In this document: piece after piece, positions 32,971 to 44,800 of the stretch
Layout of the letters: every line of letters starts with the position of its first letter
How positions within the stretch are numbered: the stretch's first letter is position 1
DNA from: Dillenia suffruticosa
Taxonomy: Eukaryota > Streptophyta > Magnoliopsida > Dilleniales > Dilleniaceae
Direction of reading: 5' to 3'
DNA length: 64,000 nucleotides
Assembly: GCA_033439265.1 (NCBI GenBank)
Contig: JAVTVX010000002.1
Span: 17,635,674-17,699,673 of the forward strand
The notes under the pieces: generated by a model
Told to the model about the DNA's origin: nothing
Seen by the model: only the letters and a program-made list of their open reading frames with translations
The model's database searches: none
Program-made: the position numbers and the translations under genes

Positions 32971-35800
32971 TTTCTGCCGGTATTTCCCTGTATGCGGTGA
33001 TGTGAAGCTGTAGTTGTGTAATGAAGAACGATGTCCAAGAAAGTCTAGTCGTGAATCCCTGCTTAACATGTTTAAATTGTGCCTGGTGTTGCACACTGAC
33101 CTTGTGATGTTGCTTAACTGTGCATGATGAGGCTTTGCTGTATGTTTTTTAGTACTTGACTAGGACCTTGTTCACAATCTGAAATATGTTGAAAGTGCTG
33201 GACATGGAGAAAGATAAAATGACTGAACTGACTTGAATCAGTTATCGGAATGTTGTCGTGTTTATTTTTTTCATCGGTATCTAAAGTCATATTCTGATTA
33301 ATTTAGTTCAAGCGTCTGTTGGGTCTTATTTAGGACATGATCGAGGGACTTATTACTCCATTCTATTAGGTTGATTGTCTGTCGTTGTTTTTTTTTGGCA
33401 GGAAACATTAATTGAAGTATTAAATATAATCTTCATAAATAGAATAAATGTTGTGGTGGTATGCAGGAAAGTCATCTTGATTATGGGTCTTTAGGTCTAT
33501 CTTGTTCATTTTTTTTTATATTGATCTATTGGTATATTGATTATTCGGTTGAGCTGATTCAAACATTATAAAGTTTAATTTAGGGGTTGTTTCTTTGGAT
33601 ACTTGTTTTTTTTTTTAATTTAAATTCGAGATAATGGTTGATGGAGTTTAGTGATCTGTTACTAAACTCACAAAACGTCGCAGATCTTGTCTATTTATTG
33701 CTAACAAAATAGATAATCAATTTTGGAATATCTTGGTCATTGGCTGGCTTAGAAATTTGAAATGACCGAATAACCTAAGACAGATATTATTTGTTTCATT
33801 TTATTCTGTTTTTTTTATTCTGTTTTTAAAGTATTGCTGCAATTCCTATTGAAATGGAATGCAATTGATTGACAAATTGGACTATTAATGCAATTAATTG
33901 ATGAATTGGATTATAATAGTTTATTCTTTTCGTAATTTAATTGAATTTGATTTTTCAATTGAAATGGAATGCAATTGATTGACGAATTGGACCATCAATG
34001 CAATTGATTGATGAGTTGGACTACAAGAGATTATTTTTTTGTGATTTGATTGAATTTGATTTTTCAATAAAATTTGTGCAATAATAAATCGACAATAAAT
34101 CTTTTTCTAGTACACAAATCTGCGATATGAAGATCTCAAATTTAGATTTTCTTTCTAAAAATTTAAGTTAAACTTTTATATAATATATGATATTTTAAAT
34201 ATATATTCTTTGAGTGAGTAAATACTAACAAAATAATAGAAATTCAGTGTCATTGGAATTCTTTATTTTTTAATCATCTAATAATCTAATATTTAAATTT
34301 TAAATAGAAAACTAATAATTAGTTACTCAATGTTTAGTAATTTCAAAATTACAAAAAGTGTTTGAAAATCTTACCTAACAACTTTAAATCATAAAATAAG
34401 AGAAAATAATTTCAAATCTAGAAAAAATGAAAAATAAATTTTAAAATTAAAACTTAGAATAAATAATTTTCTAAAATTTCAAACGGGTTATATTTATTTT
34501 TCTAAAATTGTAAGCCAATCCCTTTTTTCATTTTGAGTTATCTTAACACCAAGATAATTTCTTAGTTATAAATACCAATTGAGTATTTAAAATAGCGATG
34601 AAATCTATATTTATTTTGATCTTGAAATAATTATAATACAATCCGTTAAATTAACCATAATACATTTATCTATATGCTTCCCTCTATATAACATCCATAA
34701 TTAACTACAAACAAAATATATAGATAAATGTATTAGACCTCCTTAATTATTTAATATCTAGATTTTTTAATTCAAAATAGAAAATATTTTAAATAATATA
34801 TTGTATTTGAAATAAAAGTCAGAGTCATGTTTGTTAGTGTTTAACGTGAATATGAGTTATAAATTAATTATAATTAATTCAAAATATCGATAAATAATAT
34901 GATAATAAAATAACAAAATTTTGACCAAGTCTTCTTTCACCATATAATTCTCAAAGGCTCCCATTGTCTAACGAAATATTAACATAACTAAACTTTCACT
35001 CATTTATTTATAAAAAAAAAAAAAAAAAAAAAAAATAGAATTCAGAGTTGAAAGTAAAGGAAACTCACTCGTATCATGCCCATGGCAAAAGCGCATGTAC
35101 ATTACATGGGCTTTGTATTAACTATGATGAGTGTACAATCAGTTCAAAGAAGGGATATTGTGCAAAAAGCATTAGGAAATTAAATTTAATATTAAATGTA
35201 GATATGATAGGCACATCATTTAGGTCCAAGTTTAAATCAAAAAATATTTTAAAATAATTTAAAATTTTATTTTCTATTGAAAGTCTGATTATGTATGCTA
35301 TTACTTAAATCTTCTTATGCTTTCTTATATTATACTTTTTGAAGTTAGATTTATTATATCAATTAGTAATACTCTTTACAAATTTGATCCAATTTATGGT
35401 TTGTTAGATTTGCCTATCAAACAAATTAATTTAATCATTTGTATCCTGACATAATTTGGTAGATTTAATTCTTTTTCTTGGTTACACAGTAGATTTATTT
35501 CGGATCAATCATTAAGTTGTAAAAAGACCTTTCACCCCTTCCAGAAATTGAGGCAATCCCTAAAGCTAAATACAAATATAATTTTTTTTTGATTTTTTAT
35601 TATCGATATCTAAATTTTATTCAATTAATTCAGTTCGAATACTATAGAATCTATTTTATGGGTTGAATTTCTCAAATTCTTTTTTATCATTATTATATTC
35701 AAACTCGAGATTTCTAATTAAAAAGATAGATTATTTGAATATTTAATTTAAAAGATTTTAGTAAATACAACCATAACCACGTATAATGGCTTGATTTTTG
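32971..35800. other. SR45 3' UTR and AT-rich intergenic region
   Basis: The first few hundred bases should be SR45 3' UTR (an AATAAA lies near 33442). Beyond that the sequence is AT-rich with a tandem repeat (33848-34067) and a poly(A) run near 35013-35034. A 69-codon frame at 35048-35257 has no recognisable feature. Confidence 0.6.
33848..34067 (+). repeat. Two tandem 110-bp repeats
   Basis: Units begin at 33848 and 33958 with ATTGAAATGGAATGCAATTG; each also contains an internal near-repeat (AATGCAATTGATTGATGA-TTGGA). Noncoding, between SR45 and eL27. Confidence 0.85.
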
Positions 35801-35806
35801 AAACCT

Positions 35807-35845
35807 AATAAAATAAAATAAAATAAAATAAAATAAAATAAAATA
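35807..35845 (+). repeat. AAAAT pentanucleotide repeat
   Basis: About eight copies of AAAAT, just upstream of the eL27 promoter motifs. Confidence 0.9.
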
Positions 35846-35864
35846 ATGTACCATTACCATGCTT

Positions 35865-35870
35865 TGGGCC
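35865..35870 (+). promoter_or_regulatory. Site II element (TGGGCC), eL27 promoter
   Basis: TGGGCC about 315 bp before the eL27 start. Site II motifs (TGGGCY), bound by TCP factors, are typical of plant ribosomal protein promoters and act together with telo-boxes. Confidence 0.65.
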
Positions 35871-35892
35871 GGTAGTGTCTTTGGGACCAAGC

Positions 35893-35898
35893 GGCCCA
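35893..35898 (-). promoter_or_regulatory. Second site II element, reverse orientation
   Basis: GGCCCA, the reverse of TGGGCC, 22 bp after the first. Paired, closely spaced site II motifs are usual for this gene class. Confidence 0.65.
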
Positions 35899-36043
35899 GA
35901 TATTCTTGTTTGATGCGGACTCTCTTGTTTCTAACCAACTCGACGATCAGGATGAATAGTTTAACGAAACTTATCATCTCATCCGTCGCTTCAACGATAG
36001 CAACTCGCCACACAAGCAATTAAGTGGAACCTCCCGTCTAAAT

Positions 36044-36052
36044 AAACCCTAG
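36044..36052 (+). promoter_or_regulatory. Telo-box, eL27 promoter
   Basis: AAACCCTAG, 128 bp before the start codon; completes the telo-box plus site II combination of translation-machinery genes. Confidence 0.75.
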
Positions 36053-36179
36053 AAGGGCTGGCGTTTGAGCTGCGGAGAAGATATTTAGTGTTCGCAGGAC
36101 ACACACAAACCCAGAGGCTAAAATCGCGCGCAGACACGCACAGACCTTCTCTCTTCTTCCTCTCTCTTGAAGATCGAAA

Positions 36180-36587
36180 ATGGTGAAGTTTCTGAAGCCG
36201 AACAAGGCTGTGATCCTCCTGCAAGGACGATTCGCTGGCCGGAAAGCGGTGATCGTGAAGAACCTCGACGATGGAACACGCGAACGTCCCTATGGGCACT
36301 GCTTGGTTGCAGGAATCTCCAAGTATCCGAAGAAGGTGATCCGCAAGGATTCAGCAAAGAAGACGGCGAAGAAGTCACGCGTGAAAGCCTTCATCAAGTT
36401 GGTGAACTACAACCACATCATGCCCACCCGATACACACTCGATGTCGACCTCAAGGACGTCGTTTCTCCCGATGTGCTCCAGTCGAGGGACAAGAAGGTC
36501 ACTGCTGCTAAGGCTGTCAAGGCTAAGTTCGAGGAGAGGTTCAAGACAGGAAAGAATAGGTGGTTCTTTTCCAAGCTTAGGTTTTAA
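36180..36587 (+). CDS. RPL27: 60S ribosomal protein eL27
   Basis: Uninterrupted 135-codon frame, exactly the usual length of plant eL27, intronless as its Arabidopsis counterparts are. The N-terminal part carries a KOW-type segment ([17 protein letters not shown], residues 16-32). The middle has [20 protein letters not shown] and [10 protein letters not shown], and the end is [10 protein letters not shown], a strong eL27 signature. The protein belongs to the large ribosomal subunit near the tRNA exit region. The start is the first ATG after a pyrimidine-rich leader. Upstream site II motifs and a telo-box indicate growth-linked co-regulation with other ribosomal protein genes. No lesions; very likely functional. 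Confidence 0.97.
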   Translation: MVKFLKPNKAVILLQGRFAGRKAVIVKNLDDGTRERPYGHCLVAGISKYPKKVIRKDSAKKTAKKSRVKAFIKLVNYNHIMPTRYTLDVDLKDVVSPDVLQSRDKKVTAAKAVKAKFEERFKTGKNRWFFSKLRF

Positions 36588-39190
36588 TTTTTGGTATTCT
36601 CTTTGTTTCGGAACTTAGATGGATGGTAATGTTTGGAGTCTTAGACTTTTTGTTTAGATCCGTAATTTCTTAATCTTTTACCATTGATCATCGGCAACCT
36701 GCGTTGTTCAGATGTGACTATCATGATTTTGTTTTTGAAAGAGGTAATATCCGAGTTTCTGGAACAAGTTATCGAAATTAGGGTTTTGAAAAAAGTAATC
36801 GTGCTTGTGATAAGACATCTATATTTGTATGGTTTGGCTTCCTTATGGTTAAGATTTTGGGGGGCTGTTCTAGTTTGTCCTACTGTTTTCCCCAGGATTG
36901 GTTGTTATATGTTTAATTTGAATAGGTGCTTAGAAATTGCAGTGGCTGTTGCTTGAAACAAATGGATATGCTGTCTCTGAGCATGAGTGAGGTATCTTCC
37001 TAATTTGGGGGGCTGATATAACCTAGGTTGTGTTTTCCTATGTTGCGTGAGTGAGGTGTCTGCGTAGATACTACAATACAACTTGCAATAGTGTAAATCT
37101 TTCTATGATATCGTCAAGTTGCTTTGCTAGAGTCTGTGTTGGATGTGTCCTATGTCTATGCCTGTGTCCTTCTAATATCGTCAAGTTTACCCTTTTGTTT
37201 GATAACAGAGACAAAAGGGGAACAGAAGTACATGTTGTCATAGTCTATGGACAATGGAAGAAATACGCATGTATGGATGTGTGCGCGGTACAAAAGATGC
37301 ATTAGTTGTTTTAAAGATTGCACTTTTTTCTGTTAGGTTTGATATGTCTGATTTGAGTGTATTGTGTGGTTATTCTGCATTTCGAAGCATTTCTTGATTA
37401 CTCTCTAGCTTTATGATTTTACATGTGAAAAGATCGGGTGCTTTTTGTTTCTGATGGGTGGAACGTGGCTTTTGGACTTTGCTAGTGTTCATTAAGATTG
37501 GTGGGGCTGGTCTAGCTTTTGTTTTAGTTTTTCTTAGGAGGTTTCATGAGATTGGAACTACGGCTGCTAAATTAGTAGGCAACCTAGACGAGAGCTTGTG
37601 GAGTTTGGGCTTTATTGATTTTGAGCTCAATTATTTGTTAATCTGTTTCCCGGTTGTATTTCCTGGTTTCAATTGTTGGGGCTATGCATGCTTAATGGTG
37701 TGGCGGGCTTGTTTGGAAAAAAACCCTAACTTGCGTCAATTTGGCTTAACCTGCCTCTGCTTTGTTGTATTCTACTTGTAGGGTAAAAAATATAGGGTTT
37801 TGCAATTAGAAATCAAAATTTATATTTTGCAGTGAAAACCTTGCCTTGTTTTGGTCTAAGCCTAATCTCAACTTTCCCAAACGGGACCTAAGACCCTATT
37901 GCTTATGAACAATGGATGATCCAATTTGGTTTGTGCTTTTGTACTAGCTTTGTTTAACCTTATAACATCTGGGTTTATTAGGGATGTAGTTGTCAGAATG
38001 CCAAAATTGAAGGTGTTTGAGATGCTAATAATTTTGGGGTGGTGGAAGGAAAAAGTAGATGAATTTGTGTCCGTTTTCTTCTTGTGTCTGGGACTGGGAG
38101 CTTGGTATTCTTGCTCTCCTTTGTTTTTTGTTGGCTTCACTGTTCTGTTTAGTCCCAATAACAATGCTTGTAATAGTCTCTTTTGCTTCTCATTGTTGTT
38201 GTTGTGAAATGATATTTTTGAAAAATTCCTTCTAATTCAAATTTCAGATCGTTCATTTTTTTTTTTACGAAATCATTTCTTGCTGTGCTGCCGTTATTAT
38301 AGGGGGAATACCGAAAATAGTTACACTGGTTTCCTATAAACTTGGAACCATTAGGAAGAACGATGATTAACTAGGTACAAGTACAATCTCTACGGTTAAA
38401 AGTTGGGCTCCTTAGATAGGGAATAATGTGACTCATGCCGGTTGCTAGACCAATTCTTTTACTCATTGTTTACCGATTTAAATAGGTAATGGTTCAAAAT
38501 TTCTAATAACAATGGAGTCTATGATGCATTGCTTAATTAAGTTGTATTTGTTAGGTGGAAATAAGGAGTGTTCTAGGTATCATAGGGAGTTAGATTAGAT
38601 TTCATAAATATGCTCCTTTGCGGGGTAAAAGAAAGTTTGATTTTGTAAAAATAGCGCACTAAAGTACACTCTGCACTAACTGTGTCACAATCTAACAAAA
38701 CATAGCACACATGCTAAGGAAACGTGCCCTCTGAAATAGGCATGAATTTCAAAGCTCTCAAAATTAAAACTACAAACAAGAGAGTTGCAACTCTACTTTA
38801 AGGGCATTGGGCTCGACAAAAGAGCCTACCACCAGGTCATATCAAGGATCCGCGGATATACCTAGGCTTCGCTACTTTGTCCCCTTATGCTCTATTGGCT
38901 TCTAGGCGTATAAGCGTTATTTGTCCGCTCCATCCACATGCGCCTCACAAGATCTAGAATGAAAACGGAGTAAACAAGTACAAGCTAAATAGAGGATATG
39001 AAACATGTACGGTATATAATATTAAAATAGTAGATTCAAAATTATTTTAATACAGCACGTAAGGTCACAAGGACAAAAGCAAGGGTCCATTCATATCAAA
39101 ATCTAACCCATCAAACCTGTTGACCTATGTGAGGTAGCAAAATCTAAACAAGACTGCAGATCACCTTGAATTTATCTAGTTGCAGGTCAC
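36588..39190. other. eL27 3' UTR and intergenic region, no gene seen
   Basis: G/T-rich stretch to about 38200 with several open frames of 84-107 codons, none with an ATG in good context plus a recognisable motif. It includes one copy of a dispersed repeat (38041-38215). From 38230 to 39190 the sequence is unremarkable. Confidence 0.6.
38041..38215 (+). repeat. Dispersed repeat, copy 1
   Basis: Similar to 45954-46206 once the SINE there is removed. Shared landmarks: GGTGGAA-AAA, GTCC-TTTTCTT-TTGTGT, ACTGGGAGCT, CTCCTTTGTTT, GATGGCTTC/TTGGCTTC, TTTAGTC, AACAAT-CTT-TAAT and TAGTCTCTTTTG. Identity unknown. Confidence 0.65.
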
Positions 39191-42100
39191 TATGGTCCTA
39201 GTCTGAGGGCTCTTTAATAAAAAATATCATTGGAACAATTGCAACCTCATGGACCTAGGAGCAAGAGGTTCTAAGTTTACATGGATTAGGAGACATGCAG
39301 GCAAAGTGTTTCTCCAAGAGAGGCTGGATAGAGCCCTTGCCAACCATCAAGCATGCCTTACCTCCCTAGAACCCATGGGACCATAATCCTGTCATGTTGC
39401 AAACCAATATGACCTCTGCTCCTGACAAAAATAGCAGACCTTTCAGATTTGAGGCTGCTTGGTTCTCTCACCCTCACTTCTAGGAAGTTTTCGAGAGAGC
39501 TTGGTTGACTTCCTCTAATTCCCTGCTTTGAACAACCACTAACATTGTTGCAGAGCTTAAAATCTGGAACAAAGAAGTTTTCGGCAGCATCCAAGCAAGA
39601 AAAATAAGAATTGAGGCAAGACTCAAAGGTATTCAAAATTCTTAGGCTTTCAGCCACCCTGACTTCCTGCAAAGATTAGAACACGAACTCTTAATGGATT
39701 ACCATAGAACTCTGGCCCAAGAAGAAATGTTGTGGTTTCAAAAGTCGAGAATTCAAAGGATAAATGAAGAAGAAAGAAATACAAAATTCTTCCATGCAAC
39801 CACCAAAATGAGGAGGAATGCTAACAAAATAACCAGCTTAAAGATTGAAGGGGAGTGGTGCCACGATCAGCGAACTTTGCAGGAACATGTGACCAATTAC
39901 TTCTCTAATCTCTTTGCTTGCAATTCAGCCACAGCCACAAGTTTAAGACTTAGCAGATTTCAGGTGAAAATTACCGATGAAGATCAAGCTCTGCTCTTGA
40001 AGAAAGTCACTGAAGAGGAAGTGAAAGCTGCAGTCTTTCCTATGAAGGGCCTCAAAGCTCTTGGACCTGATGGCATCCAGCCCATCTTCTTCCAGCAGTT
40101 CTGAACACTGTCAAGAAAATTACCCATAGCTTTGTCCAAGAAGCTTTCAGGGATGGTTGTTTTCTCCTGAGATTTTAAAAGCTTTTATTGTTCTTATTCC
40201 AAAAGTCAGCAGACCAGAAAGAGTAACAGACTTAAAGCCAATTGGTCTCCTTAACACCTCCTACAAGATTTTATCCAAGGTTATTGTCGAAAAAATGAGG
40301 AGACCAATCCTGCAAAAAATCATTGGTCCTCACTAAAGTAGCTTTCTCCCTTCAAGAGGCACTATGGATAATGTTATCATCTCCCAAGAGGTTATCCATT
40401 CCGTCCACAACTCTAGAAGCAAAAGGCTCAAAATGGTGATGAAGACTGACCTGCAGAAAGCCTTCGACAACCTCAATTGGAGCTTCCTAGGACAGGTCCA
40501 CTTCCCTATCCCCTTGGTGAGATTAATCATGTTCTGCATTTCCAATACTGAAGTAGCTATCTTGTGGAATGGAGGAACCCTCCCATACATCAAAACAGGC
40601 CAAGGGTTGAGGCAAGGAGACCCCCTCTCCCCCTACCTCTTCATCCTTGCCATGGAAAGACTCGCCTACAAGATAAAGGAAAGAGTCAAGGAGGGCTCTT
40701 GGTTTCCAGTTAGACCGGCCAGAAGAGGGCCTGCCATTTCTCACCTCTTTTTGCTAATGAGTGCTGAGACTAACCATCAAAATATGGAATGCATTCTGGA
40801 CTGTCTGCAAGGTTTTAGTGAGGAGAGTGTATTGAGAATCAATCCCCCCAAATCCAAGCTGTGGCTCTCTCCAAAACCTCCAGCCTCTCTAAAGAGCTCC
40901 CTTATCTTAGTCTGCAATTTTCGACTGTTCGATGACCTTGGAACTTATTGGAGTGCCTCTCATCCGCAAGAGGATCGACAAGAACACATACCAAGTCTTG
41001 AAGGAAAAAGTCCATGCTAGACTCTCTAGCCGGAAGATGAAACTTCTCAGCACCACAGGAAGTTCACACTTACAAAGTCTGTTATTGTAGCCCTTCCCAC
41101 CTACACCATGCAAGCTACTTGGCTCCCTGAAAGCACCTGTAAGAGCCTTGACAAAATGAGCAGAAATTTCCTCTGGGGCAGCCTTCAAGGAGTTAGAAAG
41201 ATCCACGCCATCAGTTGGAAGAATGTTTGCATGAAGAAGAGAGAAGGAGGGATTCGTCTGAGAAGTGCAAGAGAGAACAACATTACCCTTCTCTCCAAGC
41301 TTGCTTGGAAAATTCTCCAAAATGACAAAGCTCCTTGGTGCCAAGTTCTTTGTAGCAAATACCTCTCCAAAGATAGTTTCCTCCAGCATTGCAGAAAGCC
41401 TAATTGTTCCATAGTGTGGAGGGGAATCACCAAGAGCAAAGCTTGCCTCATCAAGGGAATCAGCTGGAGAGTTGGAGATCGTCACACAATTTTGGCATGA
41501 ACAATGAGTGGAAAAAGACATGCTTATCAACCATGCCATCACTCCCTTGGAGCCGAATGCAGAAACTACAAGAGTTAGCTCCTTCTTGAACAGCAGAAAG
41601 AAATGGAACCTTGAAGAGTTGAGGAAGATCCTCCCGGTGCAAAAAATTGAAGAGATAAGAGCTGTCATGATCCCTGCTGATATGAAGAAAATGACTCCCT
41701 CTATTGGAATGCCACTTCTGATGGGAGCTACATTGTAGCCTCAGCTTTCTCTCTTCTCCATGAGGAGAGCGCCTTTAACTTCCCTCCTAGTGATTCTTGG
41801 AGCTGGTATGGAAGATTCCTTACCCAGAGAGAATTAGGTTCTTCATTTGGATTACCTGCAATGAGAAGCTCCTCATCAATGGTGAAAGAGTCAAGAGAAG
41901 AATCTCTTCTAACCCACTATGCCCCATATGTAAAAACTATGATGAGAGCATCTTCCACATGTTAAGGGACTGCAATTGGGCCAAGAACTTCTGGACTTCT
42001 GTGCCCCCTCCATCCACACTCTCCCCCACTTCAACACAAACTCCACCACAACATGGATAAAGCTCAACTGCACTAGTCATCTTCAAGCTTGGTACATGAC

Positions 42101-42827
42101 CTTCTCAACTGCTATCTTGCATATTTGGAAAGCCAGATGCAAGCACATCTTCGACAAGGTTCCTATAAGCATAGCAACCGTTGCAATTCAGGTTAGGAAG
42201 TTTGTCAAAGATCTCTCCCCTGCAGCGGCTGGAAATCAAGCCAGCCCCCCTAATCTTCCTAAACTGGTAAAATGGCTCCCTCCTCTAGATCAAAAGCTGA
42301 AACTCAACTCTGATGGTTCTGTTATTTATAGCTCTAATCGGGCCAGCACAGGGGGTCTCTTCCGGGACTCCAATGGCTCTTGGATCCTGGGATACACCAT
42401 CAATATAGGCACCACTAACAGCCTGCATGCTGAACCCTGGGGATAAAGGGAAGGTCTTAGATTGGCCAGCTCCAAAAACTTCAGAAATGTGATCGTGGAG
42501 TCGGATTCTGCAACCCTTGTCACCTTCCGGAACAGTGGGGTTGCCAGCTCTCATCCTCTCTATTCCATCGTTAAAGAATGCAAAGCTCTCTTGGCTACAC
42601 TCCCCCGCTGCTTCCCACACCTTCAGAGAGGGAAACAGCTGTGCAGATCACTTGGCAGGGTTAGGGCATGCAAGCCCTCCTAAACCCTCCAGACTCCTTT
42701 ATCTTCTGCACGAAGACCAGAAGGGAACGTGCCTACTAAGAATGTAGTTGTGGGTCTTGGACCTGTTCTGTTTTGTTTTCTTCCCTTCGGCTTCTGCCCA
42801 CCACCAAAAAAAAAAAAAAAAAAAAAA
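39190..42827 (+). mobile_element. LINE retrotransposon with RNase H, 5'-truncated, decayed
   Basis: Domains in order on the plus strand: C-terminal endonuclease piece (N-N-C-N-L-M-D-L-G then E-R-L-D-R-A-L-A-N-H, near 39237-39350); a pre-RT/finger region, 39694-40104, including N-T-K-F-F-H and the K-A-L-G-P-D-G-I block; RT palm blocks L-K-P-I-G-L-L-N near 40233, M-K-T-D-L-Q-K-A-F-D near 40437 and G-L-R-Q-G-D-P-L-S-P-Y-L-F near 40605; zf-RVT with C-P-I-C then H-M-L-R-D-C, 41797-41980; RNase H, 42295-42690 (S-D-G, E-S-D-S-A, and N-S-C-A-D-H in a shifted frame). The F-A-D-D catalytic block near 40750 is destroyed by an indel. The element ends in a poly(A) tract at 42806-42827. Numerous stops and frameshifts; dead. 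The 5' edge is approximate. Confidence 0.88.
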
Positions 42828-44800
42828 TCGAGTACATTGATCAAAACAGGTCACATGCATTCCCATCCCTTACTTGGTAGGGAAGAGGTTCAAACATAAC
42901 AAGTTCAGAGCATACAACACACTATCGTATCATTATCACATATGCACTGTCAGCAAACTCGAACACCAACAAGCCAGCTACGACGAGGTCAAAAGCAGGC
43001 ACCATTGGTCCACTAGGGCTAAATGGGCCAAGTAGGGTAAAGCGGACCAAATCGGGTTAAACTGGGTTAAGTGAGTTAACCCACGTCAAATAAGGTTAAA
43101 GTAGTTGCCTCTAGTCAAGATATGTCAATTTAACTTAAATTAGCTCTCACTAAACCAAAAGAGGTCAAACTAGACGACCAGAGGTTCAAGAATTACATAG
43201 GGTTCTTTTAAAAGTAGGTCACCATCATACTATGATAATCCCATTGTAGCTATGATGACCCATCGTAGTTATGAGATAGGCTCTATGATAACGCTATCGC
43301 AGTTACGATGAGCTCTGTCACCCTTATTGTAACTATGATAAGCCTTTCGTAGTTACGATACAGCTCGGAAGAATGCAACAACTCAACTTTTACGATTCCA
43401 AAATGTCACCAATCATGATAAGAAAAGTGATAAGCCTATCTTCAGTCTGGTGGACCTAGGACTTTCGGTAAACAAGGCCTAACAACATGAATAGTAATGC
43501 CAAAACACTAGACACATGCTTGAACATGCAAATGGTTAAAAAGAAAAGTGAGAAAGCTTATCAGATGGAGAGAGGATATGAAAGTGGTTTCAAACACCTA
43601 ATGATCTACATTGCAATCTTCATATATTCAACAACACAAACATTTAAATCATAAGAACATAATAGATCTACAATTGGTTTAGGAGGAGAGAGAGAGAGAG
43701 AGAGAGAGTAAATAAAGGTAAAGAAAAACCTATTAGGCCAAACTTTTAGGTTATTGCAAAAGTGCCCCTCATGTGACACATTATGTAATTAATAAGGACT
43801 TTAGGTTTTACCTATTAGACACATTAAAACCTTGCACTTAGGTTACTCCAACCCAAAAATGGGATTGCAAACGATTTCCTAGAGAGAAAATGAAGTGCCT
43901 CAACCTTCTAAGTGAAGGTCAACACGCAACACAATACAAAGTGCACCAAAAATGAGAAAAGCATGACTTGAATAAGAAGTCTAAACACGAGGAAGGTTTT
44001 TAAACTTGGGAGCCTTCCAAAACAAGTCGAGTGACATCCTCAAACTCTCATGTACGCCCCTAACAATGAATGAAGGGCACCGAGGTATGAATATTATTGG
44101 ATGTTATAATCGACACCTTACAATGAATCGGGAGGATTTGCTCAAGCATGAAACAAGTAAGAATATAATAAACCAATATCCTTAAAACTATCCAAAGCAT
44201 ATTAATGGAAGAGCAATCAATAGAAATAAAATCATAATTAAGCATGATATTCAGAACAAAGGTGATGCTCATAAGAGCACAACTATTAATTGATATTGAC
44301 AATACTGAATCGGATGGCACCCTACATGCCAATAACATAGGCTCGATCAAGGACACGTTAGCAATACTAAATAAAGCCCACCTAATAGTACAACAGAAAC
44401 TGAAGAGCCCCAAAACGCTCAATAGGGATAACCACCGTATGATTGTTTACCTTAAACTTTATCATGCAGACTTCATAACCCGCAAGACACTGCAACGTGA
44501 AAATTTTAAATTGTTACCACATATCCTCATATATTTTGTTGAGTGGAAACAAGTGTCATTTTGCAAAATTCTTGATGATATCATTGATTTATGTCTGCAA
44601 TCTCAATATCAGCAACCTCATACCATATGGCTCCACTTATCTTGATCATGATTTCATTTGACTCCCCAACTCCATTTGCGGCTATGCTAGCAAGTGCAAC
44701 GAACATTTTTGGATTGCAAATTCTTGATCTTGAATTGGGGGTTGTCAGTTTTGTTAAAAGGGCCTTTTAAATTGGGGGTATAGTCCCAATGGCTTGGATG
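42828..44800. other. Intergenic, repeat-rich, no gene accepted
   Basis: Contains a periodic repeat block (43010-43380) and a GA run (43686-43708). Overlapping frames near 44060-44645 on both strands (120 and 133 codons) show no family motifs or splice context, so they are not called as genes. Confidence 0.55.
43010..43380. repeat. Imperfect short-period repeat block
   Basis: First part: GGGTTAA/GGGTAAA-type motifs every 10-20 bp (43030-43100). Second part: five or six variants of ATCGTAGTTATGAT/TATCGCAGTTACGATGA, spaced about 30 bp, some in inverted orientation. Noncoding and of unknown origin; similar blocks can occur in LTRs or satellites. Confidence 0.6.

Noticed and set aside
35048..35257. 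69-codon frame with four cysteines
   Set aside because: Considered as a small secreted Cys-rich peptide, but it has no signal peptide and the cysteines are not patterned like a known family.
36118..36511. Frames overlapping eL27 on both strands
   Set aside because: Shadows of the eL27 coding sequence.
37458..37781. 107-codon hydrophobic frame
   Set aside because: G/T-rich spacer, starts at a non-ATG codon, no family; not a credible membrane protein gene.
39150..42860. Possible LINE target duplication CAGGTCAC near 39185 and 42849
   Set aside because: The 3' copy is about 20 bp beyond the poly(A) end, not adjacent, and only 8 bp; likely coincidence.
44060..44645. Overlapping 120- and 133-codon frames on opposite strands
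   Set aside because: Neither has a recognised motif and their overlap suggests chance in low-stop sequence; left as unannotated.
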